From positions 1-32,305 of the forward strand of contig JAUSMG010000220.1 of NCBI GenBank assembly GCA_030645295.1: a DNA stretch of 32,305 nt. The letters run 5' to 3'. How positions within the stretch are numbered: the stretch's first letter is position 1; each line of letters begins with the position of its first letter. The notes beneath the pieces are model-generated. The model did no database searches and had not been told where the DNA came from. It saw only the letters and a program-made list of their open reading frames with translations. This DNA is from Saprospiraceae bacterium. Lineage in GTDB: Bacteria > Bacteroidota > Bacteroidia > Chitinophagales > Saprospiraceae. The position numbers were made by a program, and so were the translations under genes. This document shows positions 16,901 to 25,631 of this stretch, piece after piece.

Positions 16901-17072
16901 TTTTGGGACTGCTATCGACGCCTTCAATGGCGGTGATCCGGCCGCCCATTACTGCGGGACCAATGCTCCGCGCTTCTATTGCGCCAAAGGTGGAGGAGCT
17001 GAGTTTGGTTTGGGCATTTACGCCTGACACCAAAAAAAGAAATAAGGAGGATAATAGAAGTTGTTGTTTCAT
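13905..17072 (-). CDS. secreted BNR/sortilin (VPS10)-like beta-propeller glycosyl-hydrolase-type protein
   Basis: 1055 aa, signal peptide, many LYKSTDGGKTW / ISADGGESWKY / TRDGGKNWELV BNR motifs. Confidence 0.9.
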   Translation of the reverse strand: MKQQLLLSSLFLFLVSGVNAQTKLSSSTFGAIEARSIGPAVMGGRITAIEGVDSSPKTIYVGTAGGGVWKSTTAGFSFEPIFEKYPQSIGCLAIDQKKPETIWVGTGESNMRNSVAVGLGLYKTTDAGRNWIRVGLENSEHISKIILHPTDANTLYVAVPGKLWSDSPDRGLYKSTDGGKTWEKILYTDEKTGCADIIMDPRNPDVLLASMWQFRRTPYSFVSGGPGSALYKSTDGGKNWRKLTNGLPSGEFGRIALALAPSSPDNMLAIVESEKTSLLISADGGESWKYQSANSNVTARPFYFSTLVVDPKDPKRVYRPAFSFSTSVDGGHSFSDASNAGGWVHSDHHALWINPNNTHHMYLGTDGGVYMSLDQGVTWTHLNTLPVSQFYHVQIDEQSPYNVYGGLQDNGSWRGPSQSRGGIENRDWESVGGGDGFWVQPDALDPEIIFSESQGGEVAKINMRTNQSQFIKPQPNKGEEKHRWNWNTPLVKGAKNPQTLYIGAQYLFKTNDRGNSWQRISPDLTTNDQEKQRQAESGGVTVDNTSAENHCTIFSIGTSPLDENLIYVGTDDGNIQVTRDGGKNWELVSKNIPDVPAGTWVSRVTPSRFDRNLVYATFDNHAYGDMKTYVAKSSDGGKTWVNINKDNVLQGYAHVIVEDLENRELLFLGTEFGLYISTDSGKSWVLYKSKVPEYVAVRDIVIQPKTNDLVLGTHGRGIFIIDDISPLRRLTTDVLQKDAALLPTRPAVVSSGHYGSSFPNTDSYAGPNAPETATIQYYLKDRLNTGEVTVEIVDESFKVLASMPGTKRKGINFVRWDMRLAPPKAARGVLVMGEFGVYAGFIGRLAMPGTYQVRLKAGDFKDEGVLQLVPDPIQPELDYAKKRAISDGLYDMVEDLGLLEAQVRNLKDSTDQRITLVKDKKLKADLGQLSANLDAFRKTLTETIESKGITGEQQLRARIGRLYVYTEFSDNMPTQSITEGAKVLGEELRQAEKKADGIFKKDLAAINNALAKAKLKPLVVTDKSVWEQQNGQSATPVIKPFSWELVREAMKMERD

Positions 17073-17098
17073 TTTCTATGACTCAATTTGACATTAAA

Positions 17099-17141
17099 AA
17101 ACCGCAGCAGCACAAAATCTTGTTCTGCGCCGCTGCGGTTT
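17099..17141 (-). terminator. intrinsic terminator downstream of the 17170 gene
   Basis: 10 bp stem aaaccgcagc/gctgcggttt; minus-strand reading continues into a T run. Confidence 0.75.
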
Positions 17142-17169
17142 GTATTATTTGAAAGAAAGGAAAGACCAA

Positions 17170-17895
17170 TTACTTGGTAGGCATATCAAATAATTTTACA
17201 TCCACCAAGGGATTGATACTCATGGAAGTAATGGTGACCGTGGAACCGCCCATCATTGGGTCTGCCTGCTGGATGGTGAAAGGAAACACCAAACCGTCCT
17301 GGGTTTTGAAATTGGAATAGAGCGTAGCCGTTTCTGACGCTTTGCCATCTACTTCCTCTACGCGGATGTTCTTGATTTCGTAGTAAGTAGCCGGGTCCAG
17401 GAAGGAATACTCGGAACGACTTCCCCCTTTGTTGATCTTCAGCTTGATGGCCTCTATGCCATCTACATCTTCTGTGCCGACATACTCAACGGTGTAACCT
17501 TTTGCCTTGTAACCAACCAGGGTGCCGTCAACATCTGTCATGTCTTTCATGGCCTTTACCTGGTCGCCAGTAAGCGGCTCAGGGTCCATTTGATTCATGA
17601 ACGGATTGGTAGCCCAGCCGGCGTCGCCATTGATCACTGTGGTTTGGGTCATGCCCATCACGGATACGTCCATGCGAAGGGATCTATCGCGAATGGCGAG
17701 CATGGTCATGCCGATGGTCATGCCTGGAGCGCCGTCAGCGGCAATTTTGGCTTCTGATTTTACGGATTCAACACCCGCCCATTTGCTGCCACCGATGGCT
17801 GCAATGTGTTTTGCCACGATTTCTTCGGCATTTTGTGCTGTTGCGAAACCGGAGACGAAAAATAGAAATGCTGCAAAAGAGAGCGTTTTTTTCAT
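17170..17895 (-). CDS. LolA-like/outer-membrane lipoprotein-sorting-type secreted protein
   Basis: Start moved to MKKTLSFAAFLFFVSGFATAQ (ATG 17893-17895). NAEEIVAKHIAAIGGSKWAGVESVKSEAKI resembles Bacteroidota proteins of this type. Confidence 0.7.
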   Translation of the reverse strand: MKKTLSFAAFLFFVSGFATAQNAEEIVAKHIAAIGGSKWAGVESVKSEAKIAADGAPGMTIGMTMLAIRDRSLRMDVSVMGMTQTTVINGDAGWATNPFMNQMDPEPLTGDQVKAMKDMTDVDGTLVGYKAKGYTVEYVGTEDVDGIEAIKLKINKGGSRSEYSFLDPATYYEIKNIRVEEVDGKASETATLYSNFKTQDGLVFPFTIQQADPMMGGSTVTITSMSINPLVDVKLFDMPTK

Positions 17896-18074
17896 TGTTG
17901 TAATTAATTGATTTGGAAATATACTTGCCAGAAGTGGCATGTTTTCTGTGACAAAGGAACGAAATAGGTGTTCAAAATTGGTCAAAAATTAGATAAGCGG
18001 GCTGATCAGTAGGATAAAAGTAATCTGGTTGCTCACCCCGCGATAATCGCTTTTCTTCATTTCCGAACAAATGA

Positions 18075-18815
18075 TCAATTACAATCGGCCGATTGCTGAA
18101 TGTCTTTAAGATTCGCCATAGCCAAGCGCACCAACTTTTGTGCCGCTTCCCAATTGGGCGCTGCAAGTGCCTGCTGACAATTCAAAACAGCCTCTTCGGC
18201 GGATTGCAATGGTATTTGACAGTCTGACATCGAACCAGCCAAATGTTCTACATCGTGGAGCAATCGAATGGCGTGATCCAATTTTTGAGACAACAGTTGC
18301 ATGCTGGCACTGGCCAGGCCGTCGGAAAGGTCTAGTTCGGCAAGGAGTGCATCGTAGCGCAAGATGTCGCTGGGGCTGAATTCATTCTCCGTATTGGCCA
18401 AATGAGCGTTTTCGGCTTGACAAGCCCGTGCCGCCTGGCCCATTTTCGTCGCTTGTTGTCTGGCTTCCACCGTACGTTGGAGCACGGAATTGAGGTCCTT
18501 ACCCAGGCGATAATTGATCACATCGGTGTGTTTCCGGCCTGACTCGGCGGCGGACCTTGCCGGAATACAGTACAGGTCCGCCGAGGCTACGGCATCGAAT
18601 GCCTGATATGCATTGGTGAGCCGGATCACAATATAGTAAGGCTCGACTTCGCGCATGGCATCTTTAAGCAGGCTTTCTACCCGGATTGCCTGGGCCTCTG
18701 CCCACTGCAAGGTAGTTCGCGAATCCAACTTTTGTGGTTGTGCGATCAAATAGGCTGGCCAGATAGAAATTACCCCCAATAGCGCAAATAGTAGAAAAAA
18801 GGCCCGAATGTTCAT
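18075..18815 (-). CDS. hypothetical secreted/periplasmic helical protein
   Basis: 246 aa, N-terminal signal/TM MNIRAFFLLFALLGVISIWPAYLIAQ. Confidence 0.65.
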   Translation of the reverse strand: MNIRAFFLLFALLGVISIWPAYLIAQPQKLDSRTTLQWAEAQAIRVESLLKDAMREVEPYYIVIRLTNAYQAFDAVASADLYCIPARSAAESGRKHTDVINYRLGKDLNSVLQRTVEARQQATKMGQAARACQAENAHLANTENEFSPSDILRYDALLAELDLSDGLASASMQLLSQKLDHAIRLLHDVEHLAGSMSDCQIPLQSAEEAVLNCQQALAAPNWEAAQKLVRLAMANLKDIQQSADCN

Positions 18816-18828
18816 TTGATAACTTGTT

Positions 18829-18836
18829 TATTTTTG
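18829..18836 (+). promoter_or_regulatory. candidate -7 box for the polyprenyl synthase gene
   Basis: TATTTTTG matches TAnnTTTG in the 123 bp divergent intergenic region. Confidence 0.3.
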
Positions 18837-18938
18837 AACTTATACCCGGATATAAACTTGGGTGTCAAAAAGTTGTTCTCTAAAGCAAAACTTTTTCTGC
18901 CACGCCCCCCACAGAGTTTCTTAGGTTTGCCCCACGCC

Positions 18939-19910
18939 ATGTCCCTAGATACGATCAAACTGCCAATCGCTGCCGAGCTCGACACCTTTGAGCTGCGCTT
19001 CCGTGCTGCCATGAAGAGCAATGTCCCACTTCTGGACAAAATCACCTGGTACATTGTTCAGCGTAAGGGCAAACAAGTGCGCCCCATGCTCGTGTTGCTC
19101 AGCGCGCGGCTCTTTGGGCCAATTAATGAGCCAACTTACACTGCAGCCTCCATGGTGGAACTTCTGCATACCGCAACCCTTGTACACGACGATGTGGTGG
19201 ACGACGCCAACGAGCGCCGGGGCTTTTTCTCCATCAACGCACTTTGGAAAAACAAAATTGCTGTACTGGTGGGTGATTTCCTTTTATCACAGGGCCTGTT
19301 GTTGTCCGTTAAAAGTCAGCAGTTTGTGATGTTGGAATTGGTGAGCCGTGCCGTGAAGGAAATGGCCGAAGGCGAACTCATGCAGATGGAAAAAGCCCGT
19401 CGTTTGGACATCAAAGAGGAGGTTTACTTCGAAATTATCCGGCAAAAGACGGCATCGCTCATTGCAGCGGCATGTTGCGCAGGGGCCGTGAGCACTGCTC
19501 CGGGCGACGACGAGATCCGCCAGCGTATGTGGCTTTTCGGTGAAAAAACCGGCATGGCTTTCCAGATCCGCGATGACCTCTTTGACTTTGGCGACGACGA
19601 TGTGGGCAAACCGCTCGGCATCGATATCAAAGAAAAAAAGATGACCCTGCCGCTTATTTATGCCCTTAACCACGCCGAACGCAGCGAACGCCGTCGGATC
19701 ATCAACATCGTAAAAAATGAAAGCCACAAATCAGAAAAAGTGGACGAGGTGATCCAGTTCGTGCGCCAAAGCGGCGGATTGGATTATGCCCGTGAGGCGA
19801 TGTACAAGTATCGACAGGAGGCTTTTGATCTGTTGGATGCTGCGCCTGAAAGTCCTGCGCGACAGTCGTTGCGGGATTTGTTGGTGTTTGTGACGGAGAG
19901 GAGGCGATAA
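18939..19910 (+). CDS. polyprenyl diphosphate synthase (all-trans, octaprenyl-type)
   Basis: Start at MSLDTIKLPIA. GKQVRPMLVLLSA, LLHTATLVHDDVVDDANERRG (first Asp-rich motif), FQIRDDLFDFGDDDVGKPLGIDIKEKKMTLPLIYAL (second). Confidence 0.94.
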   Translation: MSLDTIKLPIAAELDTFELRFRAAMKSNVPLLDKITWYIVQRKGKQVRPMLVLLSARLFGPINEPTYTAASMVELLHTATLVHDDVVDDANERRGFFSINALWKNKIAVLVGDFLLSQGLLLSVKSQQFVMLELVSRAVKEMAEGELMQMEKARRLDIKEEVYFEIIRQKTASLIAAACCAGAVSTAPGDDEIRQRMWLFGEKTGMAFQIRDDLFDFGDDDVGKPLGIDIKEKKMTLPLIYALNHAERSERRRIINIVKNESHKSEKVDEVIQFVRQSGGLDYAREAMYKYRQEAFDLLDAAPESPARQSLRDLLVFVTERRR

Positions 19911-19965
19911 TATAGCCACCGCAAAGTGGTCATGAAAAAAATCTTTCCAAAGATAGCTTATTGCC
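19911..19965 (+). repeat. 55 bp direct repeat, copy 1 (partner 30308-30362)
   Basis: TATAGCCACCGCAAAGTGGTCATGAAAAAAATCTTTCCAAAGATAGCTTATTGCC; 52/55 identical to copy 2; contains small palindromes CCAC..GTGG and ATCTTTCCAAAGAT. Confidence 0.9.
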
Positions 19966-19971
19966 GGAGGC

Positions 19972-21012
19972 TTAATACCCTGAGCAAACAATACAGCGGT
20001 CGGATTTTCCGAAGCTGGTCTGGAATATGATTTCCAGGCCTCCTGCAAAACGCGATCGCGTGCGTGCAATATCGACATCGTAGGAAATGATGGTAGAGAA
20101 CCGGTCGTTCCCCAGTTGTATGGCAGGAACAATGGTATTTACAGAGAACGCTGAACCTGGCAAACTGCCTCCCCGAAGATAGGCGCCTGCGGTCATCTTC
20201 ATGCCCATTTGTCCGGAAAAACCAGTTTGGTAAAATAAACCTGCCATCGTTTGCCATTGTTTGCTGTTGGATCCGGATCCGGATTGTCTGCGGTACAATA
20301 CCCGTCCATGCAGGTTCTGTCCGAATGCTTTGGTTTTCCAAAAGGTACAGGTGCCATACAGTACCATTCCAACCCCAAGCCTGTTTTCATCTCCTTGCAG
20401 CGAGTAAATGGGTTTGTTTAAATGGCGCCAGGACATTCCAGCCGACCACCCCTGCTTATTGTTATACAAAACAAATCCTGCCGACAAATCCGGCTGGAGG
20501 ATATTGTCGCGAAGAAAATTTTCCCCATTACTGTTAGTCGGGTCATAAGCGCCGTTCTGAAATTGTTCGTCAAATTTCAGCTTTTCCGGATGGATACCCA
20601 TGGCCAGTCCACCCAAACTGCCACCCACTGCGGCAAAGGTCTCCTCGCCCAGATGCTGATGGTAGGCTGCGGTCAACATTCCGTTGCTGTTGTAAAAGTA
20701 CCCAAGCGGACTGAAGTCGTGCTGCAGCCCGATTCCGACGGCGTAAAAGTTCTTTTTGCTGTTCTGCAAGCAGAATCGCATATCCGCCAATACAGCGGCG
20801 CCTTGATAGGATTGCTGATTGATGAGGTTATCCCATTGCCCCCGGTACAATGAAGCAATCCTTATACGGTGTACCGATCCGCTACCTGTGGCTCCGGGAT
20901 TGAGCAATTGAGGCAACTGTATGCTGTTGGCAAAATGATAGTCCTGTCCCCAAACGGCCAATGGGGCAGTTGCCAGGAGTATTAAGAGTAGAAAAGTGCG
21001 CATGTTGTTCAT
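19972..21012 (-). CDS. type IX secretion system membrane protein, PorP/SprF family
   Basis: QDYHFANSIQLPQLLNPGATGSGSVHRIRIASLYRGQWDNLINQQSYQGAAVLADMR is the PorP/SprF N-terminal pattern (NPA.../YR-QW). ATG overlaps the upstream stop (ATGA). Confidence 0.9.
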   Translation of the reverse strand: MNNMRTFLLLILLATAPLAVWGQDYHFANSIQLPQLLNPGATGSGSVHRIRIASLYRGQWDNLINQQSYQGAAVLADMRFCLQNSKKNFYAVGIGLQHDFSPLGYFYNSNGMLTAAYHQHLGEETFAAVGGSLGGLAMGIHPEKLKFDEQFQNGAYDPTNSNGENFLRDNILQPDLSAGFVLYNNKQGWSAGMSWRHLNKPIYSLQGDENRLGVGMVLYGTCTFWKTKAFGQNLHGRVLYRRQSGSGSNSKQWQTMAGLFYQTGFSGQMGMKMTAGAYLRGGSLPGSAFSVNTIVPAIQLGNDRFSTIISYDVDIARTRSRFAGGLEIIFQTSFGKSDRCIVCSGY

Positions 21013-24000
21013 CTTATTAATTGTACAGTGCCCGTAAAGGCTCTGACCACGCCATCAGGGAAGGTAACAGAAACGGTTGCCCGATAGGAACCCGCCTCGG
21101 CTTTATCCCCTCTGAACTGCCCGTCCCAACCGAAGCGGCGGTCTTCCGGGGTTGCCTGATCTTTACCGTCCACCTGGTCAATGTCAAATACGGTTTCATT
21201 GTATTTGTCGAATATCCGGAAATAGTTGATCCGCAATGCTTCCGGGAAATTGCTTCTGAGGTAAAATACATCATTGACGCCGTCATCATTGGGAGTGAAG
21301 GCATTCGGAATGAACAGGGTGGCATCGTAGTCAATACTGAGGTCAATTCTGACAGTGTCAGTTTTGGTGCAACCGTTATTATCAGTGGCCGTAACGGTGT
21401 AAATAACGGGCTGGATTGGCCTTGAGACCGGATTGGCAATGGAGGAGTCGCTCAGCCAGATGGCTGGTTCCCAAAGAAAGTCGACATCGGTTTTATTTAC
21501 TTTGGCGGAAAGGGGGGCGAGTTCACCCATTACGAGCGAAAAATAATCTTCCTCGACACCAAGTTGCAGCTCGTTTATCGGCAGCACCTGGATCATAGTA
21601 TCCTGAACGCATCCCTCGTTACTTTCAGCGCTAATGGTATAGGATCCGGGGAGTAAGCCACGGTGTTCTGACCCGGTAGCGTTGTAGTTGGGGCCGTTCA
21701 CCATCAGGAAATTTTGAGGAGCTGTAAGGGCCACCAGATCTGTACCCAAGGCGGCAGTACAGTTCAATATAGTATTTACCTTCAGATCTGGTACGTGCAG
21801 AATTTCGAAGTTGATATGTGCTGTATCAGGGCATATTCCATCATTTAAGGTATAAAAGGTAGCAGAATAGCTGCCTGGTTGGTCAAAGGTTCTTTCAAAG
21901 GTGAAGTCATCGGAGGAATAACCGTCACTTATTGTCCACTTTACTGTGGTAGCTCCTGTTGCCTGGCTCAGGAAGAGAGCAGTTGCGGGCGCGCAAGCCT
22001 GTGGCAGGTTAAAGGCGAACTGAGCTTCAGGAATGGTTCGGACCATCACCGCAACCGTATCGGCGGCCAGGCATCCTTCTGGAGAAGTCACGATAAGGAT
22101 GGCAGAATAGTTTCCCTGAGCGGAGTATGCATAAGTTTGAAAGCATCCTTCAGCAGAAGTTCCATCGCCAAATTGCCAGGAGCAGAAAGCTTGCGGATGG
22201 TTGCTGGAGCCTTGAAAATGAATGCTGGAGAAGGTGCATACCGAATCGGGCGTGGTAGCCTGCGCCGTTGGCCATTCATGTATGATCAGGCTTCCCGATG
22301 TGGTGCTTTCACAACCGCGCTGTGTTATTGCCCGCGCAAAGGGCGTATAGGCGCCGGGAATGGTATAGCGGTGGGCTATGTTTCTTTGCCAGGTAGAGTC
22401 GCCATCACCAAACCACAACTGAATGCCGGGCGCAACCGAATTCACCCAAAAATTGACGGGTTCTCCCGGACAATTCTGTTCGTCGTGAATAAGCTCAATA
22501 TCCGGGAGCGGATAAACCGTAATCGGAAGTTTTACGCTGTCATAGCCACAGCCATAGGCAAAAAGGGTAATAAAGTATTGTCCGGGTTCGGGGAAATGGA
22601 CCAATATTGTATCCCCCGAATAATGTTCACCGGTGGATACTTCCCATGCAATTTCGGCGCCCGGGGAGGCAAAATTGACCATCTGTGCCAGAACCCCTTC
22701 ACACAAACGTGTGGTATCCGGCAGTCCTGCCAGGGCGGTTACATCGGGCGGGTGCACAATTAGCTGTTGAAATGCAGTGTCGGAGCCGCAAAGGTTGGAT
22801 GACACAAGCATGATTCCAACAGTTTCGGGATAATCACCCGTAAACAATTGAAATTGGGTTGGCTGATCGAAAGAGCCCGTATACTGATGCCCATTGGAAA
22901 CATAGTAGGTATGCTGAAGTGGATTGCCGTAACTACCCAGAGAAAGTGTTGCAATACTTCCTGAGCAGGGCTCGTTAAAATCCACCTCAAAAACAGCCCT
23001 CGGTCTTGGCGCTACTTTTATAGTCTGCTCGTATTCGGCCGCTCCACAGCCATTAACCATCCTTACCCGCACCTGGTAAGCGGTATCAGTGACTCCATCG
23101 TAATAGGTAACAGGAGGAGGATTATACCCGTAATATGTTTGCCCGTTTCCAAGATCCCATACATATTGGCGACCATCATTGGGGCTCTGGTTGTTAAAGT
23201 AAACGGTTAACGGCGCACAACCGGAATCCGGAAACACCTCAAACCGGATGGTTCCCGGTATTTGTGCCGATGGTACTTCCACCCGGGCGCTATCAGTTAT
23301 GGTACAAAGGGGTTCACCCGTTAGCGGATTAACGGTAAAGGCGGTATATTGAACCGGATATACACCCGGTGCAGTGAACTCATGATTGAGTAGCCCAAAC
23401 CCTGAGGTTCCATCGCCCCAATTAACCAGGTATACCACACCAGAGGTGGCATTTGGGATCACTCGTACGGTTTCCCCGCTGCAAACGGTATCTTTGTCCA
23501 GTTCAAAACCGGCATTGGGAGGCCCGTAAACCGTGAGGGTACGGGTATCATGATTGCAGGCATCCGGCAAGGTGGGGTTGGTATAGGTGAATTGGTATGG
23601 GGTATCAATAGTGAGTTGGGTTACATCCACCACATCACCGTTGATAGCAAAACCACTGAAGAAGCCTCCCGGCGAGGTATTGGTCAATTGTATGGTTTGT
23701 TCGGTATCACAAACCGCCAGGTCTTCTCCCGCTTCCACGGCATTTCCCGGCGCAACATTCACGGTGATGGAGTCTATACGCCGACAAAGGTCGAACCCGC
23801 GAACGAAAACCAGCAGATAGGATCCAGGCATCACAGGATCAAAGTAATAGCCGTTGGAATTCTTGAAAATATGCTCGCCCTCCCAAAAGCCGAGAAGGGT
23901 GTCGCTTGCCTCCAGGTAAATGCGGTCTGTTCCCGAACACAAGAAGGTATCCCTGGTAAAGATCTCAACATCTTCAGGAGCGATCAACTCCGAAACAACG

Positions 24001-25631
24001 CTTTTGGACACCAGTCCGCAGGAATTGCCGGCATACGCTGTTATAAGATATGGTCCGAATGCGGCATCCAGATTAATCGGGAAACTATCGGTAATAATAC
24101 CATTGATCTCATAAGTTAAGGTGGAGTCAAAAGGCGTAGGGGTGAATTCCGTTTCCAGGCAGGCGAGTGACGGCGTGTCGAGGGCAACCTGAAGCGGTAG
24201 CTCTACGGTAAAGTGTATGGTATCGGCGCGACGGCAAACACCGATCCCAATGGAAGTGATTACCTCGAATTCCCCAACAGTATTTGGAATAAAATATACT
24301 CCGGTAGAATCGTTCAAAAAGCTTCCAGACGGCCCAAACCAGGCGCCCGCGGGAAAGGCGAATATTTTAATAGTGTCTGAATTGATACAGGCAGTCACAT
24401 CCCCATTGGGAAAAGCTATGGCGATATTGCTCGCAGTACGCAGTGCGAAAGTGTCGTAGGCGTGTACTTCTCCACAGAAGTTTTTCATTTCTGCCTCCAG
24501 AAAATAGAAATTGTTTGATAATGGCAGAAATACAGGGAAGGAGTCGTACTCAATGCCATTAATTGTATACACCGCGGCTGTATCCAAGGGGATTGGGGTA
24601 TAGGCAATCGCTGTACAGGTATCTCCCTGTGCCTGCAATTGAACAGAGGGCGGTTTAATTACATTGACGATGATTTGTGCATCGTCGTCGGCAATACAAG
24701 TGTTGGTGACACGGAGATAAATTTTGTATTGCCCGGGTTGTGAGAATTGCATGGCGACAATATTCGTATCCGGTGCTTCAGGATCCGGATACCATTGCCA
24801 GCCCCCTGCCGGACCTTCTACATTCCAGGAAAAACTGTTGCTGGAAAATGAGTTGGCGCCGGTTAGTTGCAGGTACTCCAGCGAGTCGCCCATGCAAATA
24901 TTGTATTCATTTCCTAATATGTTGATGGCATTGTTGGTGGTAGGGTTGATCACGGCATCCGGTGGACTGGAAACGGTTATGGTGCTGGAGGAGCAAACCG
25001 TATCACAAACGTTTCCTACACAATAGGAGATATTATAAGTGCCGCCGTTTTCAAAAACATATCCCAGGGTATCCCCTGTGTATAGCTGGCCATCGCCCAG
25101 ATCCCAAACTTCGTAGCTAATACCTGCCACCGGACAGTTCACCAATCCTCCTCCCCCGGGTACAACAGAACCCTGAAATGTAACGCCTTCATTTGCACAA
25201 GGATTTGAGGACATTGCAAAGAAAGCCACGGGTGGATTTCTAAAAGTTAATATGAAAGCACTGTTGGTTGGATCTGCCAGAGTGTCAGTCAGATAGGTCT
25301 GCAGAATTATGGTGTAGGATTCCTGAAATTTGCATGATCCGAAAAACGAGGATAGATTATAGGTATGAGTCTGATCTCCAGGATTCGGACTGCCAGGGAC
25401 AATAGTATTGGGAGAATTATCGCCCCAGGTTATCTCAAAGTACACTATACTATCTTTGTTTGGATCATTTGGATCAACGATGATGTTGACACAAACTTCC
25501 TCCAGAGGACCGGTGATGCAATAAAACTGCACCCCGTTGCAAGTTGTAATGGTTGGATTATTGAATGGCTGGGCACTAATAATCCCAAAGCCTCCCACAA
25601 GACAGAGTGCAGACAAAATAAGTTTCTTCAT
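21009..25631 (-). CDS. giant PKD-rich surface protein with T9SS type B (gliding motility-associated) C-terminal domain
   Basis: 1540 aa; signal peptide; many PKD-like segments (e.g. WDLGDGQLYTGDTLGYVFENGGTYNISYCVGNVCDT); FIPNAFTPNDDGVNDVFYLRS...FRIFDKYNETVFD...GWDGQFRGDKAEAGSYRATVSVTFPDG. Confidence 0.95.
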   Translation of the reverse strand: MKKLILSALCLVGGFGIISAQPFNNPTITTCNGVQFYCITGPLEEVCVNIIVDPNDPNKDSIVYFEITWGDNSPNTIVPGSPNPGDQTHTYNLSSFFGSCKFQESYTIILQTYLTDTLADPTNSAFILTFRNPPVAFFAMSSNPCANEGVTFQGSVVPGGGGLVNCPVAGISYEVWDLGDGQLYTGDTLGYVFENGGTYNISYCVGNVCDTVCSSSTITVSSPPDAVINPTTNNAINILGNEYNICMGDSLEYLQLTGANSFSSNSFSWNVEGPAGGWQWYPDPEAPDTNIVAMQFSQPGQYKIYLRVTNTCIADDDAQIIVNVIKPPSVQLQAQGDTCTAIAYTPIPLDTAAVYTINGIEYDSFPVFLPLSNNFYFLEAEMKNFCGEVHAYDTFALRTASNIAIAFPNGDVTACINSDTIKIFAFPAGAWFGPSGSFLNDSTGVYFIPNTVGEFEVITSIGIGVCRRADTIHFTVELPLQVALDTPSLACLETEFTPTPFDSTLTYEINGIITDSFPINLDAAFGPYLITAYAGNSCGLVSKSVVSELIAPEDVEIFTRDTFLCSGTDRIYLEASDTLLGFWEGEHIFKNSNGYYFDPVMPGSYLLVFVRGFDLCRRIDSITVNVAPGNAVEAGEDLAVCDTEQTIQLTNTSPGGFFSGFAINGDVVDVTQLTIDTPYQFTYTNPTLPDACNHDTRTLTVYGPPNAGFELDKDTVCSGETVRVIPNATSGVVYLVNWGDGTSGFGLLNHEFTAPGVYPVQYTAFTVNPLTGEPLCTITDSARVEVPSAQIPGTIRFEVFPDSGCAPLTVYFNNQSPNDGRQYVWDLGNGQTYYGYNPPPVTYYDGVTDTAYQVRVRMVNGCGAAEYEQTIKVAPRPRAVFEVDFNEPCSGSIATLSLGSYGNPLQHTYYVSNGHQYTGSFDQPTQFQLFTGDYPETVGIMLVSSNLCGSDTAFQQLIVHPPDVTALAGLPDTTRLCEGVLAQMVNFASPGAEIAWEVSTGEHYSGDTILVHFPEPGQYFITLFAYGCGYDSVKLPITVYPLPDIELIHDEQNCPGEPVNFWVNSVAPGIQLWFGDGDSTWQRNIAHRYTIPGAYTPFARAITQRGCESTTSGSLIIHEWPTAQATTPDSVCTFSSIHFQGSSNHPQAFCSWQFGDGTSAEGCFQTYAYSAQGNYSAILIVTSPEGCLAADTVAVMVRTIPEAQFAFNLPQACAPATALFLSQATGATTVKWTISDGYSSDDFTFERTFDQPGSYSATFYTLNDGICPDTAHINFEILHVPDLKVNTILNCTAALGTDLVALTAPQNFLMVNGPNYNATGSEHRGLLPGSYTISAESNEGCVQDTMIQVLPINELQLGVEEDYFSLVMGELAPLSAKVNKTDVDFLWEPAIWLSDSSIANPVSRPIQPVIYTVTATDNNGCTKTDTVRIDLSIDYDATLFIPNAFTPNDDGVNDVFYLRSNFPEALRINYFRIFDKYNETVFDIDQVDGKDQATPEDRRFGWDGQFRGDKAEAGSYRATVSVTFPDGVVRAFTGTVQLIR

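Noticed and set aside
19921-19965. Reading the 55 bp repeat as a conserved start of a small protein (MKKIFPKI...)
   Set aside because: Copy 2 frame stops after 15 codons and copy 1 continues antisense into porP with no shared sequence; repeat is better treated as DNA/RNA structure.
21879-22763. 294 aa plus-strand ORF antisense to the giant PKD gene (also 23550-24119, 28484-28930)
   Set aside because: Lies wholly within a long conserved opposite-strand gene; no domain recognised.
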